This document shows positions 1 to 5,564 of a stretch of 5,714 nt of DNA, one piece after another (within the stretch, counting starts at the first letter, position 1; each line of letters starts with the position of its first letter). The stretch comes from Methanomethylovorans sp. PtaU1.Bin073 (GTDB lineage: Archaea > Halobacteriota > Methanosarcinia > Methanosarcinales > Methanosarcinaceae): assembly GCA_002067265.1 (NCBI GenBank), contig MVQW01000210.1, positions 1-5,714 of the forward strand. Direction: 5' to 3'. Below the pieces are notes generated by a model that worked only from the letters and a program-made list of their open reading frames with translations, was not told the origin of the DNA and ran no database searches. A program made the position numbers and the translations under genes.

Positions 1-349
1 ATTTGGATGTGCTAAATCTTGCGAGCCTAAGTATTCCACAGAGAAGATAAAAGCAAACGGCTATGAGTGTAAAGTATTTGTTCCCAATGTATCCATTTAT
101 AATTATTGCTGGTGCAACTCCAAAAGAAATTACATCTGCCAGAGAATCAAGTGCTCCTCCTATTTCACTTCCTCCGGCATATCTGGCTAAAGTGCCGTCA
201 AGGCCATCGGCAATTGCAGCAATAAGGATCAATATGCAAGACAATTGAAGCATTCCATTTTGTGTTGCAACGATCGCCCCAAAGCCGCACAATGCATTGA
301 GCAGAGTGACAACATCGGGCAATTTCAGAGTATCAAATATGCCACTCAC
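1..349 (-). CDS. pssA: Archaetidylserine synthase (CDP-alcohol phosphatidyltransferase), N-terminal part, cut by window edge
   Basis: Membrane enzyme predicted to join serine to CDP-archaeol, giving archaetidylserine and CMP. Translating the minus strand gives 116 residues before the edge. They contain the complete CDP-alcohol phosphotransferase signature: D48, D51-G52, A55-R56, G64, D68 and D72, the Asp residues that bind metal and CDP. Hydrophobic stretches at about 11-29, 33-48, 73-87 and 91-107 fit a multi-pass protein, and the RLAR motif at 108-111 is typical of PssA-type members. The start is GTG at 347-349: this frame is closed by a TAG 33 bases upstream, and no ATG appears before residue 33. 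GTG overlaps the psd stop as GTGA, with no Shine-Dalgarno at normal spacing, so translation is probably coupled to psd. Choosing serine over glycerol or inositol as acceptor rests on the adjacent decarboxylase gene. The C-terminal part, probably about half of the protein, lies outside the window. Confidence 0.9.
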   Translation of the reverse strand, partial: MSGIFDTLKLPDVVTLLNALCGFGAIVATQNGMLQLSCILILIAAIADGLDGTLARYAGGSEIGGALDSLADVISFGVAPAIIINGYIGNKYFTLIAVCFYLLCGILRLARFSTSK

Positions 350-963
350 TCCTTTGGCTTTAATCTGGCTATAGCGGTCCTACCGGCATATACTTTATCG
401 CCTTTTTTACACTCGATCAGAAAGTTATCAGGAACCGTAACATCCACTCTTGATCCGAATCGGATCATTCCGATGCGCTGTCCTTTTTCCATCACATCTC
501 CTTCTTTGACATAAGGCACTATTCTTCTAGTGATGGTTCCTGCTATCTGTACCACTTCTACCTGTCCGTGTTCGGTATCCATAAATATGTGTTGCCTCTC
601 GTTCCTATGCGAGTCCTTACAAAAAGCAGGTATGTACCCACCTTTTCTGTATTCTATTGCAGTTACCTTTCCGTTCAATGGTGCCCTGTTCACATGAACA
701 TTCTGAAAATTCATGAAAATGCAAAGTTTCCTACCCCTTATGTCTACTATTCTGCCATCGGCAGGAGATATCATACATTCGCCCTCTTCCGAGTAATGAC
801 GTTCAGGGTCTCTGAAAAATACTATAAAGAATAGAATTGCTATTATTCCAATTATCATTCCATATTTTGCGTATATGGATTCTGTAATATAGGTAACTAC
901 TGCAAAGCAAATTGTAATCGTAAAAGTAGTAAATATCCAAGGAATTGAACCTTTCGCAAGCAT
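346..963 (-). CDS. psd: Archaetidylserine decarboxylase proenzyme (short PSD-A type)
   Basis: Predicted to decarboxylate archaetidylserine to archaetidylethanolamine, using a pyruvoyl group made from its own serine. The protein has 205 residues, normal for the short PSD-A class. Visible parts are two hydrophobic segments at about 8-26 and 36-50, the FRDPER motif at 50-55, SPADG at 66-70, a block NVHVNRAP at 88-95, NER at 121-123 and FGSRVDV at 169-175. Self-cleavage is expected between G170 and S171, leaving a 35-residue alpha chain with the pyruvoyl group at its start. D69 and H90 probably match the Asp and His that assist cleavage in bacterial PSD. The ATG start directly abuts the artA stop TAA, with no gap and only a weak GGGAA upstream, so coupling to artA is likely. 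The stop overlaps the pssA start. Databases also call this gene asd or pssD. Confidence 0.94.
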   Translation of the reverse strand: MLAKGSIPWIFTTFTITICFAVVTYITESIYAKYGMIIGIIAILFFIVFFRDPERHYSEEGECMISPADGRIVDIRGRKLCIFMNFQNVHVNRAPLNGKVTAIEYRKGGYIPAFCKDSHRNERQHIFMDTEHGQVEVVQIAGTITRRIVPYVKEGDVMEKGQRIGMIRFGSRVDVTVPDNFLIECKKGDKVYAGRTAIARLKPKE

Positions 964-1791
964 TTAATTATTTCCCAATACTTTCTTCCTTAAATTATGC
1001 ATCTGTTCAGCGGTCATGTCCCAAAGACCATCAATGAGCTCCAGGATGTCAGGCAGTATGCGCATGACCATATATGCGATCACGAACAGAGCAACTCCTG
1101 AACCCGCCTTTGCTATCATATGGTGTGCAATCTCAAAGCTGTTAGGTCCAAACCACATTTCACCGTATGTGATTACTACAAATACGTCTCTTAATATATT
1201 AAGTATATAGATGACTGGAACAGATACCATGAATGCTGCAAGTAATTTTTTTAACGGCGCATTCACAGATGCTATCAGGCCCATAAAAAGGGCAATGCTC
1301 TCGATGGCCGTACATCCCAGGATGATCTCTACAGTGTGGCCGTTGTATGTTATCATGTTGCCAGTCCTATAGGCAGTAATGTTTAACGTACTTAGTGCCC
1401 ACATAATATTATTTGTAACTGTACTGATCAGCCATTCATTGAGGGATGCTATCTCTGCAAAGGGGTAATAGAACACTGATCCAATGGCTATGGCATTAGT
1501 AGCCATGTATGTGATGTCTATTTGCTGTTTCACTGGAGTGTATTTACTGGTGTACTCAATGAACATTCTATACGCTATGAATATACAAAATATGCCCATT
1601 GAAATAGTGAGTACTACATTGACATAGTCGTCTATTGCAATATAGTGGAAGGGCTGGCGTAGCCAGTGGAGGGAGAATATACTCCATCCAAAAGCCCCTA
1701 TTATTCTTTTAGAACCATTTTTTAAAGGTAGAATGGCACTTAGTAACATTAAAGAGATGGATATCCATAGTAAGGTAAGCATTAATAGCAC
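964..1791 (-). CDS. artA: Archaeosortase (ArtA type)
   Basis: Exosortase/archaeosortase-family membrane protease-transpeptidase. Such enzymes cut secreted proteins at a C-terminal tripartite sorting signal (PGF-CTERM for ArtA), and the new C-terminus is joined to a lipid. The 275-residue protein is mostly hydrophobic, with about seven or eight membrane segments. Catalytic residues visible are C160 in LGCTAIES, R201 in NILRDVF, the HH pair at 223-224, and R244 in VMRILPD. The C160-R201 spacing of 41 matches what I recall for Haloferax ArtA (C173/R214). The longest frame begins at GTG (1789-1791). An in-frame ATG three codons later (1780-1782) is the better start, because AGGTG (1790-1794 on the minus strand) lies 7 bases before it and overlaps the GTG. 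Assignment to ArtA rather than ArtB/C/D leans on the psd-pssA neighbours. No substrate with a sorting tail is in the window. Confidence 0.9.
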   Translation of the reverse strand: MLLMLTLLWISISLMLLSAILPLKNGSKRIIGAFGWSIFSLHWLRQPFHYIAIDDYVNVVLTISMGIFCIFIAYRMFIEYTSKYTPVKQQIDITYMATNAIAIGSVFYYPFAEIASLNEWLISTVTNNIMWALSTLNITAYRTGNMITYNGHTVEIILGCTAIESIALFMGLIASVNAPLKKLLAAFMVSVPVIYILNILRDVFVVITYGEMWFGPNSFEIAHHMIAKAGSGVALFVIAYMVMRILPDILELIDGLWDMTAEQMHNLRKKVLGNN

Positions 1792-1794
1792 CTG
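1790..1794 (-). promoter_or_regulatory. Shine-Dalgarno that decides the artA start
   Basis: AGGTG on the minus strand matches the archaeal anti-Shine-Dalgarno. It lies 7 bases before the ATG at 1780-1782, but it contains the GTG at 1789-1791. This argues that translation starts at the ATG, shortening ArtA by three residues (272 aa). Confidence 0.55.
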
Positions 1795-1800
1795 TTATTG

Positions 1801-1835
1801 TATGGACTTATATACATGTCAGCCATAATAAACTT
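1801..1835. promoter_or_regulatory. Divergent artA / Nudix promoter region with near-symmetric TATA element
   Basis: The 52 bases between the two divergent genes contain TTATATA at 1808-1814. The surrounding 16 bases (1805-1820) read GAC...GTC with 6 of 8 symmetric pairs, so the TATA core is usable in both directions. On the plus strand the core lies about 33 bases before the Nudix ATG, implying a leader of only a few bases, which fits the lack of a Shine-Dalgarno there. On the minus strand the same box would start transcription almost at the artA ATG. A second AT-rich box, TTTATTAT read on the minus strand at about 1826-1833, would leave a leader of about 20 bases that keeps the artA Shine-Dalgarno, so it is the better artA promoter. 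Start sites are estimated from usual archaeal TATA spacing. Confidence 0.6.
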
Positions 1836-1843
1836 GTTGTCTT

Positions 1844-2260
1844 ATGAAACCGGTAACCCCTCTTTTAACAGTAGATTCAATCATTATTTATAATTCAGGT
1901 ATTGTATTTGTCAAGCGTAAAAACGACCCTTTTAAGGGCATGTTCGCTCTCCCGGGTGGATTCGTAGAGGTGGGGGAAACTGCTGAACAAGCTGTAGTGA
2001 GGGAAGCTCTGGAAGAGACAGGCTTGTCTATAGAAATAGTTAAGTTGCTTGGGGTATATTCAGAACCTTCGCGTGATCCAAGAGGGCATACAGTATCTAT
2101 ATGTTATCTCGCAAAGGGAACAGGTATCCTGAAAGCAGGTTCTGATGCGGCAGAAGTCGCACTATTCTCAATAGATGGCATACCTAAACTGGCTTTCGAT
2201 CACAATCATATAATAGAACAGGCAAGAGTTGATATAAATGGAGTTCTGTCCAAAATGTAA
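1844..2260 (+). CDS. Nudix hydrolase, ADP-ribose pyrophosphatase-like
   Basis: Hydrolyses a nucleoside diphosphate linked to another group. The 138-residue protein has a perfect Nudix box at residues 39-61: G39, E45, R53-E54, E57-E58, G60, with the REALEE core that holds the catalytic magnesium. The opening TPLLTVDSIIIY and the SEPSRDPRGH block at 73-82, with prolines 14 and 18 residues after the box, resemble archaeal ADP-ribose pyrophosphatases of the MJ1149 type. ADP-ribose is therefore the likeliest substrate, though an oxidised or other nucleotide cannot be excluded. It is a single-domain enzyme with no signal peptide, presumably cytoplasmic. It is the first gene after the divergent promoter, starts at ATG with no visible Shine-Dalgarno, and its last 23 bases overlap tfs in another frame, so the two are probably cotranscribed. 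Confidence 0.9.
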   Translation: MKPVTPLLTVDSIIIYNSGIVFVKRKNDPFKGMFALPGGFVEVGETAEQAVVREALEETGLSIEIVKLLGVYSEPSRDPRGHTVSICYLAKGTGILKAGSDAAEVALFSIDGIPKLAFDHNHIIEQARVDINGVLSKM

Positions 2261-2552
2261 GTGCATGATGTTCCCGGTCCAGGGTTCTTTCGTGTGTAAG
2301 AAGTGTGGCCATGTGAAAGGCACCGAAGGTGCATCTGATGATCTTGTATCTAAATCCCAGCGCAAGGACCGTGAAGTCACTGTTCTGGAAGAAAATTTTG
2401 ATCAGGGTCTTCCCACTACATCAACCAGATGTCCTGAATGTGGGCACAATGTTGCATATTGGTGGCTCAGGCAGCTCAGGTCAGCTGATGAATCTGAAAC
2501 GCGTTTCTTCAAATGTACCAAATGTAATGCCACATGGAGAGAGTACGACTAA
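2238..2552 (+). CDS. tfs: Transcription elongation factor TFS (TFIIS-like transcript cleavage factor)
   Basis: Archaeal counterpart of TFIIS and the RPB9/RPC11 zinc-ribbon proteins. It enters the RNA polymerase funnel and stimulates cleavage of backtracked RNA, rescuing stalled complexes. The 104 residues show an N-terminal zinc ribbon with C4, C7, C20 and C23, a linker, and a C-terminal ribbon with C65, C68, C93 and C96. The loop RSADESETRF at 81-90 carries the D84-E85 pair that reaches the polymerase active site, so the protein should be cleavage-competent rather than one of the inhibitory paralogues that lack the acidic pair. Length is normal for the family. The start is the ATG at 2238, inside the end of the Nudix gene: a TAA immediately upstream closes the frame and the first Cys is residue 4. 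No strong Shine-Dalgarno precedes it. Confidence 0.96.
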   Translation: MEFCPKCKCMMFPVQGSFVCKKCGHVKGTEGASDDLVSKSQRKDREVTVLEENFDQGLPTTSTRCPECGHNVAYWWLRQLRSADESETRFFKCTKCNATWREYD

Positions 2553-2577
2553 GAATTATCTCAAGCCGCATTATTAT

Positions 2578-2620
2578 GGTTCTTTATATAGGAAACTTTT
2601 ATTAGTTAAAGGATATAATG
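2578..2620 (+). promoter_or_regulatory. pcn promoter (TATA box)
   Basis: The 102-base gap between tfs and pcn contains TTTATATA at 2583-2590, a consensus archaeal TATA box. With normal spacing, transcription should begin near 2612, giving a leader of about 40 bases. A weaker GATATAAT at 2613-2620 could give a shorter leader starting around 2641. This indicates that pcn and priL can be expressed apart from the Nudix-tfs transcript. Confidence 0.7.
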
Positions 2621-2643
2621 AAGTGGTTATTCAGATACTGGAT

Positions 2644-2647
2644 GGAG
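2644..2647 (+). promoter_or_regulatory. Ribosome binding site of pcn
   Basis: GGAG ends 7 bases before the pcn ATG, a normal Shine-Dalgarno spacing, and supports the chosen start. Confidence 0.6.
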
Positions 2648-2654
2648 AATTAAT

Positions 2655-3392
2655 ATGTTCAAGGCAACGATTGACGCGGATATTTTAAAAAGTTCCATAG
2701 AAACGCTTTCTGTACTCGTGGATGAGGCGAGGTTTAGGATATCCACTGAGGGGCTCTCTGTAAGAGCAGTGGATCCGGCAAACGTGGCCATGGTAAGTTT
2801 TGAGCTTGCCTCAAGTGCTTTTGATGATTATGCTGCCGATGACTGTGAGATCGGCATGGACCTTACTAAGATCAATGATATATTTGGAGTAGCGGAAAAG
2901 AACGAAAAAGCCACTCTTGAACTGGATGAAATGTCCCAGAAAATGTCCATACACATAGGTGGCTTCTCTTACACCCTGTCTTTACTGGACCCTTCTACCA
3001 TCCGTGCGGAACCCCGTATACCTCAGCTAGAGTTGCCTGCTGAAGTCGTTCTTAATGGCAAGGAACTACAGAAAGCTGTCAAAGCAGCTGAGAAGATCAG
3101 TGACCACATGTCTCTTGGTGTGGATGAGGAAATTTTCTATATGGAAGCAGAAGGCGATACTGACAAAGTGCGCCTGGAAATGCCCAGGGACCAGTTGATA
3201 GACCTTAAATCAGGAGAGGCACGTTCTTTGTTCTCACTGGATTATCTCTCTGATATTGTCAAGCCAGCTTCTAAATCAAACGAGGTCACCCTTGAACTGG
3301 GAAGGGACTATCCAATAAGAATAAGCTTTATTATTGCCGAAGGTGCAGGCAAGATCAGCTACCTGCTTGCTCCAAGGATAGAGTCAGACTGA
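2655..3392 (+). CDS. pcn: DNA polymerase sliding clamp (PCNA)
   Basis: Homotrimeric ring that encircles DNA and tethers replicative polymerases, Fen1, ligase and other PIP-box partners. The 245-residue length is typical of archaeal PCNA with its two-domain fold. Recognisable blocks are the N-terminus MFKATIDADILK, AVDPANVAMVSFEL at 38-51, the linker region LLDPSTIRAEPRIPQLELP at about 109-127 (interdomain connecting loop), KISDHMSLGV at 146-155, LEMPRDQLIDLK and the C-terminal LLAPRIESD. These resemble Methanosarcina PCNA as I recall it and support that placement. The start has a Shine-Dalgarno and is the conserved family start. pcn has its own TATA promoter and is followed after 3 bases by priL, so clamp and primase subunit are probably made from one mRNA. 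Confidence 0.97.
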   Translation: MFKATIDADILKSSIETLSVLVDEARFRISTEGLSVRAVDPANVAMVSFELASSAFDDYAADDCEIGMDLTKINDIFGVAEKNEKATLELDEMSQKMSIHIGGFSYTLSLLDPSTIRAEPRIPQLELPAEVVLNGKELQKAVKAAEKISDHMSLGVDEEIFYMEAEGDTDKVRLEMPRDQLIDLKSGEARSLFSLDYLSDIVKPASKSNEVTLELGRDYPIRISFIIAEGAGKISYLLAPRIESD

Positions 3393-3395
3393 TCT

Positions 3396-4454
3396 ATGGA
3401 AGAAAAGGACCTTGCTCTTTATCCCTTTATTACGGAAGCTTCATCCTATGTATCAGGTCTAGGTTTCAGCCTGGAAAGGCTGATCACCTCTAGAGCCATG
3501 GACTCTGCCCGTTCCAGGGGGGTTGAAAGAGTACTTCAGGCCTTGAAAGGTGAAATCTATAAACCCCAGCTTTTAGTTTCCGATGAGAACAAAATTCTCA
3601 TTGAATTGCTTTCATATCCTTTTTCCAGAATACTGGTGTCCTGTATAGATGATAATTTCCTTATACGCAGGTACGCACTTGCAGAGGCGGTTTCATGTTA
3701 TGAGCTTCTGCGTTTAGAATCCTCTGAGTTTATATGTTCTATTGCATCTGATTTTCGTGTTGATGTGATTCCTCGTGATCATGAGTTCGATATCCATTTC
3801 ACGGATTATATCAGGCTTGCAAGTTCTATGAAAGCATTAGAATGGAAACTTGTTAACCGCAAGATACAGAAAGGCCACGTTTATATCTCAAAAGAAGAGC
3901 TTGCAAGGTTGCTGCAGGAAGCTATACGGGATAGGATACAGAGCTCTCTTCCTCTGAATATACCTCAAGATATTTGTCAGATGTGTGCTCAATATCTCTC
4001 ACCTATACAGACTGAGCTACAGCAGATGAAGGAAACTTTTGGCTCAGGAGATTTCGGTGCAGTGGAAAGTAGTATGTTCCCTCCGTGCATGGTGCATGCC
4101 ATATCCAACGTGAGGGCAGGTGTCAATCTGGCGCATTCTATGCGTTTTGCTCTTACTTCCTTCCTGCGCAATGTGGGTATGTCTGTTGATGATATCATTG
4201 CTATGTTTAATGTATCTCCTGACTTTGATATTGAGAAGACGAGGTACCAGATTGAACATATCTCAGGCTCATCCGGCACAGAATATAAGCCACCCTCCTG
4301 CTCTACTATGCGCACTTATGGTAACTGTTACGGTGCAGATGAACTATGCAGCAGGATCAAGCATCCTCTTAACTATTATAGGCGTAAGACATGGTTTAAA
4401 CACAAGAATGAGGGTGCACAGCAATCCTCCTCATCAGAGAATGATACTACGTAG
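3396..4454 (+). CDS. priL: DNA primase large subunit PriL
   Basis: Regulatory subunit of the archaeal/eukaryotic-type primase. With catalytic PriS (not in this window) it makes the primers for DNA synthesis. The protein has 352 residues. A helical N-terminal region is followed by the C-terminal iron-sulphur domain with the four expected cysteines: C231 in FPPCMVHA, C302 in PPSCSTM, C311 in GNCYG and C318 in ELCSR. These should ligate one 4Fe-4S cluster. The following KHPLNYYRRK block (322-331) is also family-typical. The last 18 or so residues are hydrophilic and Ser/Glu/Asn-rich, and probably a disordered tail. The ATG lies 3 bases after the pcn stop with no clear Shine-Dalgarno, suggesting coupling. 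It is the only gene in the window whose end is visible that stops with TAG, and that stop lies in the centre of a 16-bp palindrome. Confidence 0.95.
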   Translation: MEEKDLALYPFITEASSYVSGLGFSLERLITSRAMDSARSRGVERVLQALKGEIYKPQLLVSDENKILIELLSYPFSRILVSCIDDNFLIRRYALAEAVSCYELLRLESSEFICSIASDFRVDVIPRDHEFDIHFTDYIRLASSMKALEWKLVNRKIQKGHVYISKEELARLLQEAIRDRIQSSLPLNIPQDICQMCAQYLSPIQTELQQMKETFGSGDFGAVESSMFPPCMVHAISNVRAGVNLAHSMRFALTSFLRNVGMSVDDIIAMFNVSPDFDIEKTRYQIEHISGSSGTEYKPPSCSTMRTYGNCYGADELCSRIKHPLNYYRRKTWFKHKNEGAQQSSSSENDTT

Positions 4455-4458
4455 TATC
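4443..4458. repeat. Perfect 16-bp palindrome across the priL stop codon
   Basis: GATACTAC at 4443-4450 is followed directly by its exact reverse complement GTAGTATC at 4451-4458. With no spacer it would make a poor RNA hairpin but a good two-fold-symmetric binding site for a dimeric protein. It lies 73 bases before the pspA ATG and about 23 bases upstream of the first candidate pspA TATA box. No second copy was noticed in the window. An operator role is inferred, not shown. Confidence 0.6.
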
Positions 4459-4481
4459 CTCTGTGAAGTGATTTCCTAACA

Positions 4482-4511
4482 TTTATTAAGTAAAGCGAAT
4501 ATCTTTATATG
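4482..4511 (+). promoter_or_regulatory. Candidate pspA promoter (two TATA-like boxes)
   Basis: The 77-base gap between priL and pspA holds TTTATTAAG (4482-4490) and CTTTATATG (4503-4511). The second looks closer to consensus, but it would place the transcription start at or next to the ATG and exclude the strong Shine-Dalgarno. The first would start transcription near 4511 and keep it. Either or both may be used. Confidence 0.5.
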
Positions 4512-4518
4512 AAACCAT

Positions 4519-4525
4519 AAGGAGG
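4519..4525 (+). promoter_or_regulatory. Ribosome binding site of pspA
   Basis: AAGGAGG ends 6 bases before the pspA ATG. It is among the strongest Shine-Dalgarno sequences in the window and suggests efficient translation. Confidence 0.8.
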
Positions 4526-4531
4526 GAGAAT

Positions 4532-5230
4532 ATGGGCTTATTCAATCGTATGAGCACAGTTATTAAAGCCAAAATGAACAAGATCGCCGATAAGATGGAG
4601 GATCCCCGGGAGACCCTTGATTATTCTTATGAAAAACAGTTAGAGTTACTCCAGAATGTAAAACGGGGAGTTGCTGAGGTCACAACATCAAAGAAACGCC
4701 TTGAACTACAGAAAGCCAAGTTACAGCAAAGTATAGACAAGCTGGACCAGCAGGCAAGAGACGCGGTCAAAGCTAACAGAGAAGATCTTGCAAGGCTCGC
4801 TCTTGAGCGCAAGGCTGCACTTGTAGCGCAGGTACAAGGGCTTGATCAGCAGATTGCGGACCTGAACCAGGAGCAGGAGAAACTTGTGGCTGCAGAAAAG
4901 CGTTTGTCCACAAAGGTAGAAATATTCAGGACAAAGAAAGAAACCATCAAGGCACAATATTCCTCTGCAGAAGCCCAGGTCAAGATCAACGAGTCAATTT
5001 CAGGCATTAGTGAGGAAATGGCTGATGTAGGACTTGCTATGGAAAGGGCAGAGAACAAGACCGAACAGATGAAAGCACGTTCTGCAGCCCTTGACGAGCT
5101 CATAGAACAAGGCACACTGGAAGATGTGACCGGCAGGCAGGATGATATTGATCGTGAGCTTTCAAAGATAAGTTCTCAGAGCTCTGTTGATGCTGAACTG
5201 GCAAAACTCAAACAGGAGGTAGGCAAATGA
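4532..5230 (+). CDS. pspA: PspA/IM30 (Vipp1) family envelope-stress protein
   Basis: ESCRT-III-related coiled-coil protein that polymerises on the inner face of the membrane and stabilises it under stress. The 232 residues are nearly all helical and highly charged. The N-terminal MGLFNRMSTVIKAKMNKI forms an amphipathic membrane-binding helix. It is followed by the family motif EDPRETLDYSYEKQ at 23-36, a long coiled coil (about 35-125), the conserved block FRTKKETIKAQYSSAEAQ at about 131-148, and helices rich in Glu/Gln/Ala to the end. Length is normal for PspA, and there is no Vipp1-like C-terminal extension. It starts after a strong Shine-Dalgarno and its stop overlaps the pspAA start as ATGA. 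Genes for the classical proteobacterial partners PspB, PspC and PspF are absent here. The partners seen are PspAA and the converging PspAB. Confidence 0.95.
   Translation: MGLFNRMSTVIKAKMNKIADKMEDPRETLDYSYEKQLELLQNVKRGVAEVTTSKKRLELQKAKLQQSIDKLDQQARDAVKANREDLARLALERKAALVAQVQGLDQQIADLNQEQEKLVAAEKRLSTKVEIFRTKKETIKAQYSSAEAQVKINESISGISEEMADVGLAMERAENKTEQMKARSAALDELIEQGTLEDVTGRQDDIDRELSKISSQSSVDAELAKLKQEVGK
5214..5220 (+). promoter_or_regulatory. Ribosome binding site of pspAA inside pspA
   Basis: AGGAGGT, within the last codons of pspA, ends 6 bases before the pspAA ATG. It fixes the start at 5227 and shows that pspAA has its own strong initiation signal in addition to coupling with pspA. Confidence 0.8.
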
Positions 5231-5505
5231 TTATACGTATCATGGGGCAGGGGCAGTATCAAGTCCCAAGCAGCCTATTTGATGAGCTGAACGCCATTGA
5301 TAACCGCATAGTCGATCACGTGACCAAAGGCGATGAGAAAGCTTACAAGCAAGATCTGGCAGCTCTGATCTCTAAGATCAAACAAAATGGCAAAGTTTTG
5401 GGTGCAGATGAAATAGTTGAGTCAGATGTCATAGTGCCTCCTGAAGATCTGACCTTTGCAGAAGCAAAGGATGTGTTCACAGGCACTGGTATCTTTGAGG
5501 ACTAA
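5227..5505 (+). CDS. pspAA: PspA-associated protein PspAA
   Basis: Small partner protein found next to pspA in archaea and actinobacteria, with no enzymatic activity known to me. The 92 residues match the family pattern: the opening MIIRIMGQGQYQVP, then SLFDELNAIDNRIVDHVTKGD (about 16-36), a helical middle, and the acidic ending with ESDVIVPPEDLTFAEA at about 64-79 followed by a short Gly/Phe tail. It is soluble, acidic, and has no signal peptide or membrane segment. ATGA overlap with pspA and a strong Shine-Dalgarno imply co-production with PspA. A role in binding or modulating PspA is inferred from this constant linkage. Identification is from recalled family features, not from a search. 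Confidence 0.85.
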   Translation: MIIRIMGQGQYQVPSSLFDELNAIDNRIVDHVTKGDEKAYKQDLAALISKIKQNGKVLGADEIVESDVIVPPEDLTFAEAKDVFTGTGIFED

Positions 5506-5523
5506 ATTACGCACTAAACTACT

Positions 5524-5564
5524 AAATAAGAAAAATCAGAAAGGTATTCCCCATAAAGGATACC
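5524..5564 (-). terminator. Probable terminator of the minus-strand pspAB gene
   Basis: On the minus strand, GGTATCC (5558-5564) can pair with GGAATACC (5543-5550), a 7-bp stem with one bulged A and a 7-base loop. It is followed by the T-rich run TTTCTGATTTTTCTTATTT to about 5524. The stem lies in the last pspAB codons and the T-tract spans its stop. Archaeal termination depends mainly on U-tracts, so the T-run is the stronger part of the signal. The stem may be partly a by-product of the coding sequence. Confidence 0.5.

Noticed and set aside
63..248. Plus-strand open frame of 61 codons
   Set aside because: It is antisense to pssA, whose signature motif is clear on the other strand; the product has no recognisable features.
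568..834. Plus-strand open frame of 88 codons
   Set aside because: It lies opposite psd, which carries all its catalytic motifs; no promoter or ribosome site precedes it.
2329..2688. Plus-strand frame of 119 codons running from tfs into pcn
   Set aside because: It is an out-of-frame reading of tfs, the spacer and the pcn start; low-quality composition and no family pattern.
4452..4466. priL TAG as a possible pyrrolysine codon with the palindrome as a recoding hairpin
   Set aside because: Read-through would add only four residues before TGA, the palindrome has no loop, and PriL is already complete with its Fe-S domain. It is an ordinary, if less common, stop.
4846..5115. Minus-strand frames opposite pspA (also 4627-4812 and 4721-4957)
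   Set aside because: They mirror the charged coiled-coil codons of pspA; the Ser/Cys-rich products look like antisense artefacts.
5244..5255. Two tandem copies of GGGGCA near the pspAA start
   Set aside because: They simply encode the family-conserved start MGQGQ; two short copies carry no weight.
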